Source: Limnobacter litoralis
GTDB lineage: Bacteria > Pseudomonadota > Gammaproteobacteria > Burkholderiales > Burkholderiaceae_B
Reading direction: 5' to 3'
Length of the DNA stretch: 64,000 nt
Assembly: GCF_030160455.1 (NCBI RefSeq)
Contig: NZ_BSOJ01000012.1
Location: 62,001 to 126,000 of the forward strand
The translations under genes and the position numbers were made by a program. Every line of letters begins with the position of its first letter. Position 1 is the first letter of the stretch. The notes beneath the pieces are model-generated. The model was not told the DNA's origin. It ran no database searches and saw only the letters and a list, made by a program, of their open reading frames with translations. Shown here in pieces: positions 17,725 to 26,996 of the stretch.

Positions 17725-20700
17725 TTGTCGCAATTGAATGCCATTTGGAATCGGATCAATCACAAGCAGTTGTTGCACTTTGCACACCTGTTTGCCTGTG
17801 CCGTCCTGATTGCCGTGGCCTTGGGTTTGATTGCCTTGAAGTGGTGGATTTTGCCCAGGGCCGATTCCTATCGTCCGTGGATTGAGAGCGCGGTTAGTCA
17901 GCAGATAGGGGCTCCTTTCACAATCGGGCAAATTCAGGCGCAATGGCGCGGCCTGTCGCCCACGCTGCAAATCAAAGACCTGCGCGTTCAGGACAAGGAC
18001 GGCAATGACGGTCTGAATGTGGATGCGGCGTTTGTGCGGCTCAGCTGGACGAGCTTGCTGACCTTCAGCCCCCGGTTCAGTCAGATTGAACTTGAGAAGC
18101 CGCAATTGAGCGCTTGGCGTGACAGCGATGGGCTTTTGCATGTGGCTGGCATCGCCTTTCCGGCCAGCAAGGACACCTCCAATCCGGGTTTGAACTGGTT
18201 GTTGCATCAAGGGCAGCTTGCCTTGCATCAAGCAAAGTTGGATTGGCGCGACCTCACGGGTCAGACGCCTAACCTTGCCGTGTCAGACATAGACCTGATC
18301 CTGAAAAACGGCTTTGGCAGACATCGATTGGGTGTACGTGCCAATGTGCCGGCGCTCACGCCAGATGCATTGTCGCTGACAGCCGATTTTGGCATTCCGG
18401 TGTGGGAGCGTCAGCTGGACAACTGGTCAAGCTGGAAGGGCACGGCGTATGCGCAATTTGCTTTGCCTGATCTGGCGTTTTTTCAGCCTTGGCTGGGTTC
18501 GCTGCCTGTGAATGTGGCTGTCGCAGGCGTGCGTTCGCGCGCCTGGCTTGATTTCCAAGCGGGTGAAATTACGAAGGCCACACTTCAGACCACCATTGGG
18601 CAACTGGCCTTGAATGCCCGGCAGCCCGAGATCAAACCTTTGCAGGTCTCAGAGGTGTCCGCCTTGTTTGATCTGTCGGGGCAAGTCAGTTTGCGTCATC
18701 CTTCGGCGGTTTCCGTTCGTGGGCTTCGGATGCGATTTTCGGACGGGGAACGCTTTGGGCCGGCTGACTTTTCGGTGTCCAGGTCGTATGGTGACAGTGC
18801 GCAAAACTGGACCTTGACAGCACAAAATCTGGACGCAGCCCAAGCCCGCCGCCTTACTCTGGAGGTGGGTCAAAATCTGGGTCAGGGCCAGGCGATGCAA
18901 GGGCTTTCCAACTACACCCTGAATGGCAATCTGAATCGGGTGAAACTGGATTGGCAAACACCACTGAATTCAGATCAGCCCAATTTCAATGCCCTTGCTT
19001 TCAATGCCGATGTGAATGTTGAGGATTTGTCCATTCTGTATTCCAAGGTGCAGCCCGATGGTGGGGTGAGCGTGACCGGGTTTAAGGGACTGACCGGCGA
19101 ATTCAAGGGCAACAACCGTGAAGGTCGCTGGAAAGTGGACAGCAAGAAGGTTGATCTGGCCTTGCCCGAAGTGTTTGCCGCCTCTTTTCTGGACTTTGAT
19201 CAGGTGGACGGCCAGGGAAGCTGGTCCCATTTGTTTGATCCGTCAAACCCCTTGCTGGTCAAGCTGGATCGTTTGCATGTCAATAACAGGGATGTCGACG
19301 CGTCCGTTCAGGGCACTTATCAATTGAATCATCAATCTTCGGATGTGATTGATCTGAATGGAGACCTCAATCGCGCCGAAGTGGCCGCAGTTCCCAAGTA
19401 CCTCCCGCTGATTGTCGGGCCGCAGGCCCGGGAATGGCTGGCGGGCAGCTTGAAAGGCGGACTGGCCAGCAAAGGCAAACTGGTGTTGAAGGGGCCGCTT
19501 GATCAGTTTCCGTTTCATGAAACGCCGGGTGTTGGCGTATTCAGCATCACCGTGCCTGTGGAAAAGGCGGAACTGAAATTCGCGCCAGACTGGCCTGCGA
19601 TTACCGACATCAAAGGCAACGTCAGCTTGAAAGGCAAAAACATGCACATTTTGGCAGAAAGCGCCAAAACGCAAGGTGCATTGCTTCAGGGGGTGAATGC
19701 GGACATTGACAATCTGGACGCTTGGGAACCCGTCCTGAAAATCAAGGGGACAAGCAAAGGTGCCTTGCAAGACATGGTGAGCTATGTGAATGCCAGCCCT
19801 GTGAACGGCTTTGTGGGTGGCTTGTTGACCACTGCACGCGCGCAGGGCAATGCCCTGTTGAAGCTCGACCTGAATTTGCCCTTGAACAAGCTCGCGGACA
19901 CCACAGTCAATGGCACGCTGGCCTTTGAAAAGAACACCGTTCAACTGCTTCGCGGAATGCCCAAGGTGAGCGCGCTGAACGGTAACCTCGGATTTTCTGA
20001 CAAGGGCATTAAAATCGACGGTCTGAAGGGAGTTGCTCTTGGCGAACCTGTGCTGATTTCAGGCAGCACCAATGCGCAGGGCCAGATCGCCATTCGGGCC
20101 ACTGGTCAGGCCCGCGCCCGTGAGCTGGCGGACTACGTGGACTCGACCTTTGCCCCCTACATGTCAGGCGCTACGCCATTTACGGTGAACGTGGTTTCCA
20201 ACAAATCCGGTTTAAATGTGCTGGTGAACAGCACCCTTCAAGGGCTGGGTGTGAATTTGCCGCCGCCCTTTGGCAAGTCGGCCGATTCGGCGGTGCCCTT
20301 GAAAATCAGGCAGACCGTGGGTGATTCTGGAGAAGACTGGAATGTGTCTCTGGGGCAGGACGATTCGCTGGTGGGTCTGCTTAAGGCTCGCTTTGTGCCG
20401 GATGGCAATGACAGCCGGTTTGCATCACTGAATTTTGCCGTTGGCGTTCCGCTGGAGAACAGCAGTAGTGGCATCAATGGCACTGTGCGGGCCCAGAACA
20501 TCGACATGGACCGCTGGAAATCCATTTTCTCGGGTTTGTTCGATCCGATCCAGGTTTTGTCGGGCAAAGCGCAATCTTCAGACTCCTTGTTGGGTTTGCT
20601 CAGAACAGGAAAGGGTGGGTTGCCAAAAACGCGGGTCAATCTGCAGGCGGATCATCTGGTGTTTGGCAAAAAGCAGTTTGATTCGGTGTGGGTAACTGCT

Positions 20701-21765
20701 CGAACCGTGGAAAACCGCTGGCAATTTGACGTCCGTGCAGCCGGGGTGGATGGCTATTTGTCCTGGGTGTCTGATGAGACGCGACCCGATGGCGCTGTAT
20801 TGGCCCGATTCAAGAAATTGAGTATTCCCAAGTCGCTGGACAGCGACATGAAATCCGCGGTCGAAGATCCGGTGTCCAGTATTCCTGCTTTGGACATTGA
20901 AGCGGACGACTTTACTTTGAATGGACTGAAACTGGGCAAGCTGAGTTTGCTGGCGTTTAATCAAACCCGCGACGAACGTGCAAGGGCGACTTTGAACGAC
21001 AAGCCCAAGGAATGGCGACTTGAAAAACTGGTGCTTGAAAATCCGGAATCCGTCACGCGCGCCAATGGGATTTGGCAGTACGGGCAGAAGCTGTCCAGCC
21101 AAAGCACGGATCTGCAAATTGACCAGACTGTGAAAGACGCGGGCGGCCTGCTGACGCGGCTCGGGATGGCGGGTGTTTTCAAAGGCGGAGAGGGCACTTT
21201 GAAAGGCCGATTAAAGTGGGACGATGCGCCCACCGCGATTGATTACGGTTCACTGTCGGGGCAGTTTAAACTGGTCAGCAAGAATGGCCAGTTTCTAAAA
21301 GCCGACCCGGGTGTGGCCAAATTGCTCGGCGTGTTGTCGTTGCAGAGCATTCCGCGTCGGTTTGCACTCGACTTCAAGGACATTTTTTCAAAGGGCTTTG
21401 CTTACGACAGCATTGATGCAGACGTCACGCTGAAGCGCGGGGTGGCCACCACCCGAAATTTTAAAATGCAGGGCCCAAGCGCCACCGTGCTGATGCAGGG
21501 CGACCTGAACCTGAAAGAGGAAACCCAGAACCTCAATGTGGTGGTGTTGCCTGATTTGAATCCGACGGGGGGATCCTTGTTGTATTCGCTGATTGCAGCA
21601 AACCCGGCTGTGGGCTTGGCCTCCATCATTGCCGATTTTGTATTCAAGGACCCGCTGGCCAAGGTGTTTTCATTCCAGTACAAGGTCACAGGGGCATGGG
21701 ATGCCCCCAATATTGAACGCGTCAAGGGCCAACAAAGCCCCGAACAAGCCACTCCCAAACAATGA
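17725..21765 (+). CDS. yhdP: YhdP family AsmA-like envelope protein
   Basis: A 1346-residue protein with one N-terminal membrane helix (about residues 20-43), followed by DUF3971 and a C-terminal AsmA-like region. The bulk is repetitive beta-rich sequence expected to form a long groove-like bridge across the periplasm. YhdP, TamB and YdbH are the AsmA-like proteins that move phospholipids to the outer membrane in E. coli. The start is TTG at 17725, after GGGTAGGG. No in-frame ATG precedes the membrane helix. The order glnE-yhdP-nitrilase-tldD is conserved in Burkholderiales. Confidence 0.92.
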   Translation: MSQLNAIWNRINHKQLLHFAHLFACAVLIAVALGLIALKWWILPRADSYRPWIESAVSQQIGAPFTIGQIQAQWRGLSPTLQIKDLRVQDKDGNDGLNVDAAFVRLSWTSLLTFSPRFSQIELEKPQLSAWRDSDGLLHVAGIAFPASKDTSNPGLNWLLHQGQLALHQAKLDWRDLTGQTPNLAVSDIDLILKNGFGRHRLGVRANVPALTPDALSLTADFGIPVWERQLDNWSSWKGTAYAQFALPDLAFFQPWLGSLPVNVAVAGVRSRAWLDFQAGEITKATLQTTIGQLALNARQPEIKPLQVSEVSALFDLSGQVSLRHPSAVSVRGLRMRFSDGERFGPADFSVSRSYGDSAQNWTLTAQNLDAAQARRLTLEVGQNLGQGQAMQGLSNYTLNGNLNRVKLDWQTPLNSDQPNFNALAFNADVNVEDLSILYSKVQPDGGVSVTGFKGLTGEFKGNNREGRWKVDSKKVDLALPEVFAASFLDFDQVDGQGSWSHLFDPSNPLLVKLDRLHVNNRDVDASVQGTYQLNHQSSDVIDLNGDLNRAEVAAVPKYLPLIVGPQAREWLAGSLKGGLASKGKLVLKGPLDQFPFHETPGVGVFSITVPVEKAELKFAPDWPAITDIKGNVSLKGKNMHILAESAKTQGALLQGVNADIDNLDAWEPVLKIKGTSKGALQDMVSYVNASPVNGFVGGLLTTARAQGNALLKLDLNLPLNKLADTTVNGTLAFEKNTVQLLRGMPKVSALNGNLGFSDKGIKIDGLKGVALGEPVLISGSTNAQGQIAIRATGQARARELADYVDSTFAPYMSGATPFTVNVVSNKSGLNVLVNSTLQGLGVNLPPPFGKSADSAVPLKIRQTVGDSGEDWNVSLGQDDSLVGLLKARFVPDGNDSRFASLNFAVGVPLENSSSGINGTVRAQNIDMDRWKSIFSGLFDPIQVLSGKAQSSDSLLGLLRTGKGGLPKTRVNLQADHLVFGKKQFDSVWVTARTVENRWQFDVRAAGVDGYLSWVSDETRPDGAVLARFKKLSIPKSLDSDMKSAVEDPVSSIPALDIEADDFTLNGLKLGKLSLLAFNQTRDERARATLNDKPKEWRLEKLVLENPESVTRANGIWQYGQKLSSQSTDLQIDQTVKDAGGLLTRLGMAGVFKGGEGTLKGRLKWDDAPTAIDYGSLSGQFKLVSKNGQFLKADPGVAKLLGVLSLQSIPRRFALDFKDIFSKGFAYDSIDADVTLKRGVATTRNFKMQGPSATVLMQGDLNLKEETQNLNVVVLPDLNPTGGSLLYSLIAANPAVGLASIIADFVFKDPLAKVFSFQYKVTGAWDAPNIERVKGQQSPEQATPKQ

Positions 21766-21775
21766 GGCACCTGCC

Positions 21776-22579
21776 ATGAGCCAAGTCACCGTTGCCAGTT
21801 TGCAGATGATTTCAACCCCCGACTGGAAGGCCAACCTTCTGGAGGCGGCTCGCCTGATCGCCGAGGCGGCAGACCGTGGTGCGAAGGTCATGCTGCTGCC
21901 TGAGTACTTTTGCATCATGGGAATGGGCGACCGTGCCAAGTTGGCCATACAGGAGCCGTACGGCGAAGGTCCAATTCAGGACTTTCTGGCTCAACAGGCC
22001 CGTCAGCATGAGGTTTACATCATTGCAGGCACCTTGCCGATTGAATCGGATCAACAAGACCGTGTTTACAACAGCACCCTGGTGTTCGATCCAGATGGGC
22101 AATGCATGGGTCGGTATGACAAGATTCATCTCTTCTGCTTCAACAATGGCCGGGAATCCTACAACGAAGCCAACACGCTGGTGGCGGGCAAAACGCCTGT
22201 GGTAGTCGACTTGGCTGGTCTTAGGGTGGGGCTGTCCGTGTGTTACGACCTGCGCTTTCCTGAACTGTACAGGGCCATGGGCAAGCTGGATCTGATCGTC
22301 GTGCCGGCGGCATTCACCTACACCACTGGCAAGGCCCACTGGGAATTGCTGTTGAGGGCGCGCGCGGTGGAAAACCAGTGTTATGTGCTGGCGTGTGGTC
22401 AGGGCGGCCAACATGAAAACGGACGTAGAACGTTTGGGCACTCCATGCTGATTGACCCGTGGGGTGAAGTGCTGGCCTGCGAAAAAGAAGGCGCTGCCGT
22501 GGTGTGCGGTGTGCTGGACACTGATAAGATAGACCAGGTAAGAACCAGTTTGCCCGCATTGACGCACCGTGTGATGTGA
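21776..22579 (+). CDS. Carbon-nitrogen hydrolase (nitrilase superfamily, Nit1-like)
   Basis: A 267-residue nitrilase-fold amidase. The catalytic triad is visible: Glu43 in LLPEYF, Lys115 in YDKIHLF and Cys156 in SVCYDLRFPELYR. The sequence style (RFPELYR, HSMLIDPWGEVL) is that of Nit1/Nit2 enzymes, which hydrolyse deaminated glutathione or omega-amides. Exact substrate is uncertain. The ATG at 21776 is chosen; a frame extending to 21593 is antisense-like sequence inside yhdP. It starts 10 bases after the yhdP stop and is probably in the same operon with tldD. Confidence 0.93.
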   Translation: MSQVTVASLQMISTPDWKANLLEAARLIAEAADRGAKVMLLPEYFCIMGMGDRAKLAIQEPYGEGPIQDFLAQQARQHEVYIIAGTLPIESDQQDRVYNSTLVFDPDGQCMGRYDKIHLFCFNNGRESYNEANTLVAGKTPVVVDLAGLRVGLSVCYDLRFPELYRAMGKLDLIVVPAAFTYTTGKAHWELLLRARAVENQCYVLACGQGGQHENGRRTFGHSMLIDPWGEVLACEKEGAAVVCGVLDTDKIDQVRTSLPALTHRVM

Positions 22580-22605
22580 GGCAAGCCCATTGACAGGTGT
22601 AATTC

Positions 22606-24075
22606 ATGAAAGCAGTTGAAACCGCAATTAACCACATCGCCACCGCTCAGGACATTCTCTGGACGCCCTACGGCCTGAACGAAGAGCATGTACACAAGGC
22701 GTTTGCCGAGATTTTCAGTCACAAAGTGGACTTTGCAGACCTGTATTTTCAGCACAGCCTGATCGAAGGGTGGTCGCTGGATGAAGGCATCGTGAAATCA
22801 GGCAGTTTCAACATCGAGCAGGGTGTGGGTGTTCGTGCGGTCAGCGGTGAAAAAACAGCCTTTGCCTATTCCGATGACATCGGATTGAAGCCGATATTGC
22901 AAGCCGCCAAATCTGTTCGTGAAATTGCGGGTGTTGGCAAGTCAGTCAGCAAAAGCCTGAAAACCGGCAAAGGCTTGAACGCCGGAGCAGGCCTGAATCT
23001 GTACGGTCCGCTGAATCCGATTCCGACCCTGACCTCCACCGAGAAGGTGGAGCTGCTTCGCCGGCTTGAGCAATTCGCACGCAAACGTGACCCAAGGGTC
23101 ATTCAGGTGATGGCCAATGTAGTCGGGGCCTACGATGTGGTGATGGTAGTACGCAGTGATGGGCATTTGGCCGCCGACATTCGACCGCTGGTTCGTGTGA
23201 ATGTCAGTGTGGTGGTGGAAAGCAAAGGTCAAAGAGAAACTGGCTCGTCAGGCGGCGGCGGTCGGTTTGGTTTTGCGTACTTCGACGATGAGCGATTGAA
23301 ACACTACGCTGACACGGCCGTTGATCAAGCCCTGATTAATCTTGAAGCCAGGCCTGCGCCTGCCGGGGCACAAACTGTGGTGCTCGGCCCAGGCTGGCCT
23401 GGAGTGCTTCTGCATGAGGCGGTGGGCCATGGTTTGGAGGGGGACTTCAATCGCAAGGGCTCCAGCGCATTCAGCGGTCGAATTGGCGAGCGGGTGGCAG
23501 CCAAAGGCGTGACCGTTGTGGATGATGGCACGCTGGTTAACCGACGTGGTTCACTGAATGTAGACGACGAAGGCAACAAAACGGAATGCACCGTTTTGAT
23601 CGAAGACGGCATTTTGAAGGGCTACATTCAGGACATGACCAATGCACGACTGATGAAAATGCCAGTCACTGGCAATGGTCGCCGTGAAAGCTTTGCGCAC
23701 TTGCCCATGCCCCGCATGACCAATACTTACATGCTGGGCGGAGACACCCCGCCTGAGGAAATTATCGCCAGTGTGAAAGATGGCGTGTACGCCGTGAATT
23801 TTGGTGGTGGACAGGTGGACATCACCAGTGGCAAGTTTGTGTTTTCTGCCTCATTGGCTTACAAGATTGAAAATGGCAAGGTGACCTACCCAGTGAAGGG
23901 GGCAACCTTGATCGGCAATGGCCCCGACGCGATGACCAAGGTCAGCATGATTGGCAACGATATGGCACTGGATGAAGGTGTGGGTGTGTGTGGCAAAGAA
24001 GGGCAAAGCGTACCAGTCGGTGTGGGGCAGCCCACCCTCCGGATTGACGGTCTGGTGATGGGCGGCACGCAATGA
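22606..24075 (+). CDS. tldD: Metalloprotease TldD
   Basis: A 489-residue TldD, one half of the TldD/TldE(PmbA) zinc protease that trims unfolded peptides and microcin or CcdA substrates. The HExxxH zinc motif HEAVGH is at residues 270-275, followed by [12 protein letters not shown]. The C-terminal family blocks [21 protein letters not shown] and [17 protein letters not shown] are present, the latter with a conserved Cys. The partner pmbA is not in this window. It follows the nitrilase gene by 26 bases. Confidence 0.97.
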   Translation: MKAVETAINHIATAQDILWTPYGLNEEHVHKAFAEIFSHKVDFADLYFQHSLIEGWSLDEGIVKSGSFNIEQGVGVRAVSGEKTAFAYSDDIGLKPILQAAKSVREIAGVGKSVSKSLKTGKGLNAGAGLNLYGPLNPIPTLTSTEKVELLRRLEQFARKRDPRVIQVMANVVGAYDVVMVVRSDGHLAADIRPLVRVNVSVVVESKGQRETGSSGGGGRFGFAYFDDERLKHYADTAVDQALINLEARPAPAGAQTVVLGPGWPGVLLHEAVGHGLEGDFNRKGSSAFSGRIGERVAAKGVTVVDDGTLVNRRGSLNVDDEGNKTECTVLIEDGILKGYIQDMTNARLMKMPVTGNGRRESFAHLPMPRMTNTYMLGGDTPPEEIIASVKDGVYAVNFGGGQVDITSGKFVFSASLAYKIENGKVTYPVKGATLIGNGPDAMTKVSMIGNDMALDEGVGVCGKEGQSVPVGVGQPTLRIDGLVMGGTQ

Positions 24076-24083
24076 GCACTAGC

Positions 24084-24620
24084 CTAGTGCTGTCGGGGCT
24101 GTGGTGAAGGAGGCTGCTGAACCTCCTCCTCAATGTCCTCCAGCAAACTCAATAAAGTGTGCGTGGTGGAGTCAGTGGCCAGGTTTTTTGCAGCCCTTAT
24201 TGCCCTTTTCCCGGAGTATTCCTCGCCGTTGACTCGAATCTGCTCGCCGTCTTTCAGGAAATCACTGGCCAGATACCATCCCAGATGACTGCTTGGGTGT
24301 AACTCAAGCCCTTTTTCGAGGACAGATTTGACTTGCTGCCTGGCCGCATCATTCAACGGCGTTCCGGTGTCTCGGGCGTCCAGTAACAAGTGTTCTAATC
24401 GATCGAATGTGTAAGCCGCTGTGGCTTTGAAGACATGCGGTGAAAACGGAATGCCAATTTCCGGGCCGTATCTTTGTTCAAGCTGGTTTTCCCGAATGTC
24501 CTTTAAGAAATCATTTGCCAGATTTTGAGCTCGCAGATTCAAGCCCTGCTCTGTGGTGCTGGCGTTTGTGACAGGGATGGGGGCGTTCGTCGGTATCTGA
24601 CTATTTTGGATTGGATGCAT
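24084..24620 (-). CDS. Unknown soluble 178-aa protein; candidate member of the hrp-box regulon
   Basis: Family not recognised. The protein is hydrophilic and mostly helical, with no signal peptide or membrane segment. It contains a short stretch resembling a helical-repeat unit (KGLELHPSSHLGWYLASDFLK) and ends with an acidic helix and a Pro/Gln-rich tail. The frame continues upstream to a TTG at 24638, but that would leave only a few bases after the putative promoter at 24649-24676. ATG 24620 is therefore preferred, though neither start has a clear ribosome binding site. It is convergent with tldD and divergent from the aroG leader. Confidence 0.55.
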   Translation of the reverse strand: MHPIQNSQIPTNAPIPVTNASTTEQGLNLRAQNLANDFLKDIRENQLEQRYGPEIGIPFSPHVFKATAAYTFDRLEHLLLDARDTGTPLNDAARQQVKSVLEKGLELHPSSHLGWYLASDFLKDGEQIRVNGEEYSGKRAIRAAKNLATDSTTHTLLSLLEDIEEEVQQPPSPQPRQH

Positions 24621-24648
24621 GAAAAGCGTTGAATTCAAATGAAAGTCT

Positions 24649-24676
24649 TTCGTTGCAACACGTGGGTTTTAGTTCA
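24649..24676 (-). promoter_or_regulatory. Weak HrpL-like ECF promoter
   Basis: Minus strand TGAACT (24676-24671), a 15-base spacer and CAACGAA (24655-24649). One mismatch to GGAACT and one to CCACNNA. Spacing and position before the unknown gene at 24620 fit the other boxes in the window, but on its own this match would not be convincing. Confidence 0.3.
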
Positions 24677-24686
24677 CATTGCTTGC

Positions 24687-24692
24687 TAAAAT
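24687..24692 (+). promoter_or_regulatory. Possible -10 element for the aroG leader
   Basis: TAAAAT, 58 bases upstream of the leader-peptide ATG. No good -35 is seen 16-18 bases upstream, so this is only a candidate. It overlaps the divergent regulatory region of the gene at 24620. Confidence 0.2.
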
Positions 24693-24749
24693 GCGGATCG
24701 GCGTGTGGTGAGCCTTGCGCGTACAGTCCAAATTGGTTAAATTGCTGCT

Positions 24750-24836
24750 ATGACTTCAGTAATCGCTCACTCTTTTTACGCTTTTTTTGGCTTCTTTGCC
24801 TGGTATTGGCAAGCGGCGGAAGAGGGTTGTGCTTAA
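24750..24836 (+). CDS. Aromatic amino-acid-rich leader peptide of aroG (28 aa)
   Basis: An ATG at 24750 opens a 28-codon frame ending with TAA at 24834-24836. Residues 9-20 read FYAFFGFFAWYW: five Phe, two Tyr and two Trp in twelve codons. The peptide starts MTSVIAHS and ends QAAEEGCA. The terminator hairpin begins 26 bases after its stop and aroG follows. This is the layout of a transcription-attenuation leader: ribosome stalling at Phe, Tyr or Trp codons would favour an antiterminator. The ribosome binding site is weak, and there is an in-frame TAA at 24738. Its role is inferred from codon content and position. Confidence 0.75.
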   Translation: MTSVIAHSFYAFFGFFAWYWQAAEEGCA

Positions 24837-24861
24837 GCGAAACTGAAAGCAAACAAACACC

Positions 24862-24898
24862 AAACCGCCAGGAAGTAGAACCTGGCGGTTTTTTTTTG
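24862..24898 (+). terminator. Intrinsic terminator acting as attenuator before aroG
   Basis: AAACCGCCAGG (24862-24872), an 8-base loop and CCTGGCGGTTT (24881-24891) form a perfect 11-bp stem followed by an unbroken T run to 24897. It lies between the leader peptide and the aroG ribosome binding site, so it can only stop leader transcription. A competing pairing is visible: GGCGG at 24815-24819, just past the Trp-Tyr-Trp codons, is complementary to CCGCC at 24865-24869. A small hairpin TTGCC/GGCAA (24796-24812) could sequester that segment. Confidence 0.85.
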
Positions 24899-24917
24899 CA
24901 TTCAGGAGATTTTGAAA

Positions 24918-25985
24918 ATGAACACGGTGACTGACGATTTGAGAATCAAAGAAATCAAAGAATTGAACACCCCAGCGTCTGTCATTGCGGATGTGCCCAT
25001 GACCGCGGACGTGGCTAAAACCGTGTCGAACTGTCGTGAAGCCATTCACAAGATTCTGCACGGTGCAGACGATCGCCTGATTGTTGTCATGGGCCCCTGC
25101 TCAATTCACGACACCAAGGCGGCCATGGAATATGCCAAAAAGCTGATGGCCAAACGCGCACAATATGCCGAAGATCTTGAGATTGTGATGCGCGTGTACT
25201 TCGAAAAGCCGCGCACCACAGTGGGCTGGAAAGGTTTGATCAATGACCCCGACCTGAATGGCAGTTTTCAGATCAACAAAGGCTTGAAAATGGCCCGTGA
25301 GGTGCTGTTTGACATCAACAGCCTGGGTTTGCCAGCGGGCACCGAGTTTCTCGACATGATCACGCCGCAATACATTGCTGACCTGGTTAGCTGGGGGGCG
25401 ATTGGTGCGCGCACCACTGAAAGCCAGATTCACCGTGAGCTGTCCTCCGGTTTGTCTTGTGCCGTGGGTTTCAAAAACGGCACAGACGGAAACGTCAAAA
25501 TTGCAGTCGATGCCATCAAGGCAGCGCAACATCCACACCACTTCCTGAGTGTCACCAAAGAGGGTCGCAGTGCGATCGTCAGTACACAGGGCAATGAAGA
25601 CTGCCACATCATTTTGCGTGGTGGCAAAGCCCCCAATTACGATGCAGCCTCTGTGGAAGCTGCCGCGACCGAGATTGGCAAGTCAGGTCTGGCTGCCCGC
25701 ATCATGATTGACGCCAGCCATGGCAACAGCTCAAAGGTGCCGAAGAACCAGGTGGGCGTGTGTGAAAACATCGCCGAACAGTTGGCTGCCGGTGACGCCC
25801 GCATCATGGGTGTGATGGTTGAAAGCCACTTGGTAGAGGGTAGGCAAGACCTGGAGCCAGGCAAGCCGCTGACCTACGGGCAAAGCATCACCGATGGTTG
25901 CGTGGGCTGGGACGACAGCGAGGCTGTGCTGGAAACACTGGCCGCTGGCGTGCGCAAACGCAGGTTGGCTCAGGTAGGTCACTGA
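24918..25985 (+). CDS. aroG: 3-deoxy-7-phosphoheptulonate (DAHP) synthase, class I
   Basis: A 355-residue AroF/G/H-type DAHP synthase condensing phosphoenolpyruvate with erythrose 4-phosphate, the entry to the shikimate pathway. Family blocks include VVMGPCSIHD with metal-binding Cys, MRVYFEKPRTTVGWKGLINDP (start at about residue 91), GARTTESQIHRE, and the C-terminal IMIDASHGNSSK. Length matches E. coli AroG (350). The ATG at 24918 has AGGAGA eight bases upstream; a TTG two codons earlier is rejected. It is preceded by an attenuator with a Phe/Tyr/Trp leader peptide, so control by all three aromatic amino acids is inferred. Confidence 0.97.
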   Translation: MNTVTDDLRIKEIKELNTPASVIADVPMTADVAKTVSNCREAIHKILHGADDRLIVVMGPCSIHDTKAAMEYAKKLMAKRAQYAEDLEIVMRVYFEKPRTTVGWKGLINDPDLNGSFQINKGLKMAREVLFDINSLGLPAGTEFLDMITPQYIADLVSWGAIGARTTESQIHRELSSGLSCAVGFKNGTDGNVKIAVDAIKAAQHPHHFLSVTKEGRSAIVSTQGNEDCHIILRGGKAPNYDAASVEAAATEIGKSGLAARIMIDASHGNSSKVPKNQVGVCENIAEQLAAGDARIMGVMVESHLVEGRQDLEPGKPLTYGQSITDGCVGWDDSEAVLETLAAGVRKRRLAQVGH

Positions 25986-26996
25986 TTAATGGGGTTTGTG
26001 CATGGCTTTTCTGATCATGGAAAGCCGTGCTTCACTGCCTGGATGGCTACTCAGAAAGGAGCCCGCCGTGTTTTCTGGGTCCAGTGTGGCCAATTTCTGG
26101 TGTAGTTTCAGCAAACTTTCCAGCGAAAGCTGCTTTTTCTCAAATCGTGCAATCGCGAATTGATCCGCTTCGGTCTCGAATTCTTTGGAGTACGAGGCGT
26201 TGACAGCGGCTGTGGACAGCGCTGCCAGAATGGAGGAGCTGTCGCCGAAAAGGGCGAATGCAAAGACGCCTGAAACGCTGGTTTGAATGACTTGGCGGAG
26301 CAAATGGCGTTTCTGAATGTGACCGATTTCATGGGCCAAAGCACCCATGATGGCGTCGTTGTCGTTGACCAATTTGACCAGTTCATCGGTGAGGACAATG
26401 TTTCCATCGGGTAAGGCAAATGCATTGGGCCCCATCGCTGAAGATCGGAATACGAGTCGCATGGGGATGTGATCTTCCGTCTGGCTTCGAAGTGCATCAA
26501 ATTGCTTGATCAACGACTTGCGCTCTTTCACTGCAAGCGATGAGGGCAAAAAAATCTGTTTGTCCAACAATTGGAGCGTGTTGTCGCTCAGTTTGCTGAG
26601 GGTGTTGGCCGGCAATTGCTCAGCCAGAACCTGAACGCTGAGGGGTAGAAGCACTTTGTAGCAGCCATAGGCCAGCATCAGGCTGACAAGAATTGTGGTT
26701 ATCAGATGCCAGTACGACCGAACCATTCGGTCATACCAACTTGTCGGTGTCCGCAAGCGTTCTGGCAGCGTTTTTGCATACTGACGGTCAATTTCCAAAA
26801 TGGCTTGGCCATTCAGAACAAACTTGAGTGGTGCCCCCGGCACTGGCTCAACGATTTGCACTGAAGACAGATCGAATGAACGAATGGACTCAGAATTCTC
26901 AAGGCATACGGAATCCTCAAGAATGCGGACTTCCACCGCATGTCTCTGCGAGTTTTGCCCATCTTGAAAGACTCCGCGCATCAATGAGTTGCTCAA
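25986..26996 (-). CDS. M48-family zinc metallopeptidase, membrane-anchored
   Basis: A 336-residue protein. An N-terminal domain of about 90 residues (a beta-rich region also seen fused to M48 proteins) is followed by one membrane helix (about residues 96-116) and the peptidase domain. The zinc motif is LAHEIGHIQKRH with His222, Glu223, His226. The third ligand lies in EFETEADQFAIARF. Such proteins degrade misfolded envelope proteins, like HtpX, BepA or LoiP. The ATG overlaps the stop of the upstream DUF898 gene by four bases, so the two are co-translated. A strong hrp-box-like promoter precedes the pair. It ends immediately next to convergent aroG. Confidence 0.9.
   Translation of the reverse strand: MSNSLMRGVFQDGQNSQRHAVEVRILEDSVCLENSESIRSFDLSSVQIVEPVPGAPLKFVLNGQAILEIDRQYAKTLPERLRTPTSWYDRMVRSYWHLITTILVSLMLAYGCYKVLLPLSVQVLAEQLPANTLSKLSDNTLQLLDKQIFLPSSLAVKERKSLIKQFDALRSQTEDHIPMRLVFRSSAMGPNAFALPDGNIVLTDELVKLVNDNDAIMGALAHEIGHIQKRHLLRQVIQTSVSGVFAFALFGDSSSILAALSTAAVNASYSKEFETEADQFAIARFEKKQLSLESLLKLHQKLATLDPENTAGSFLSSHPGSEARLSMIRKAMHKPH

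Noticed and set aside
24629-24934. 101-codon plus-strand frame across the aroG leader
   Set aside because: Runs through the terminator and into aroG in another frame; the 28-codon aromatic frame explains the region better.
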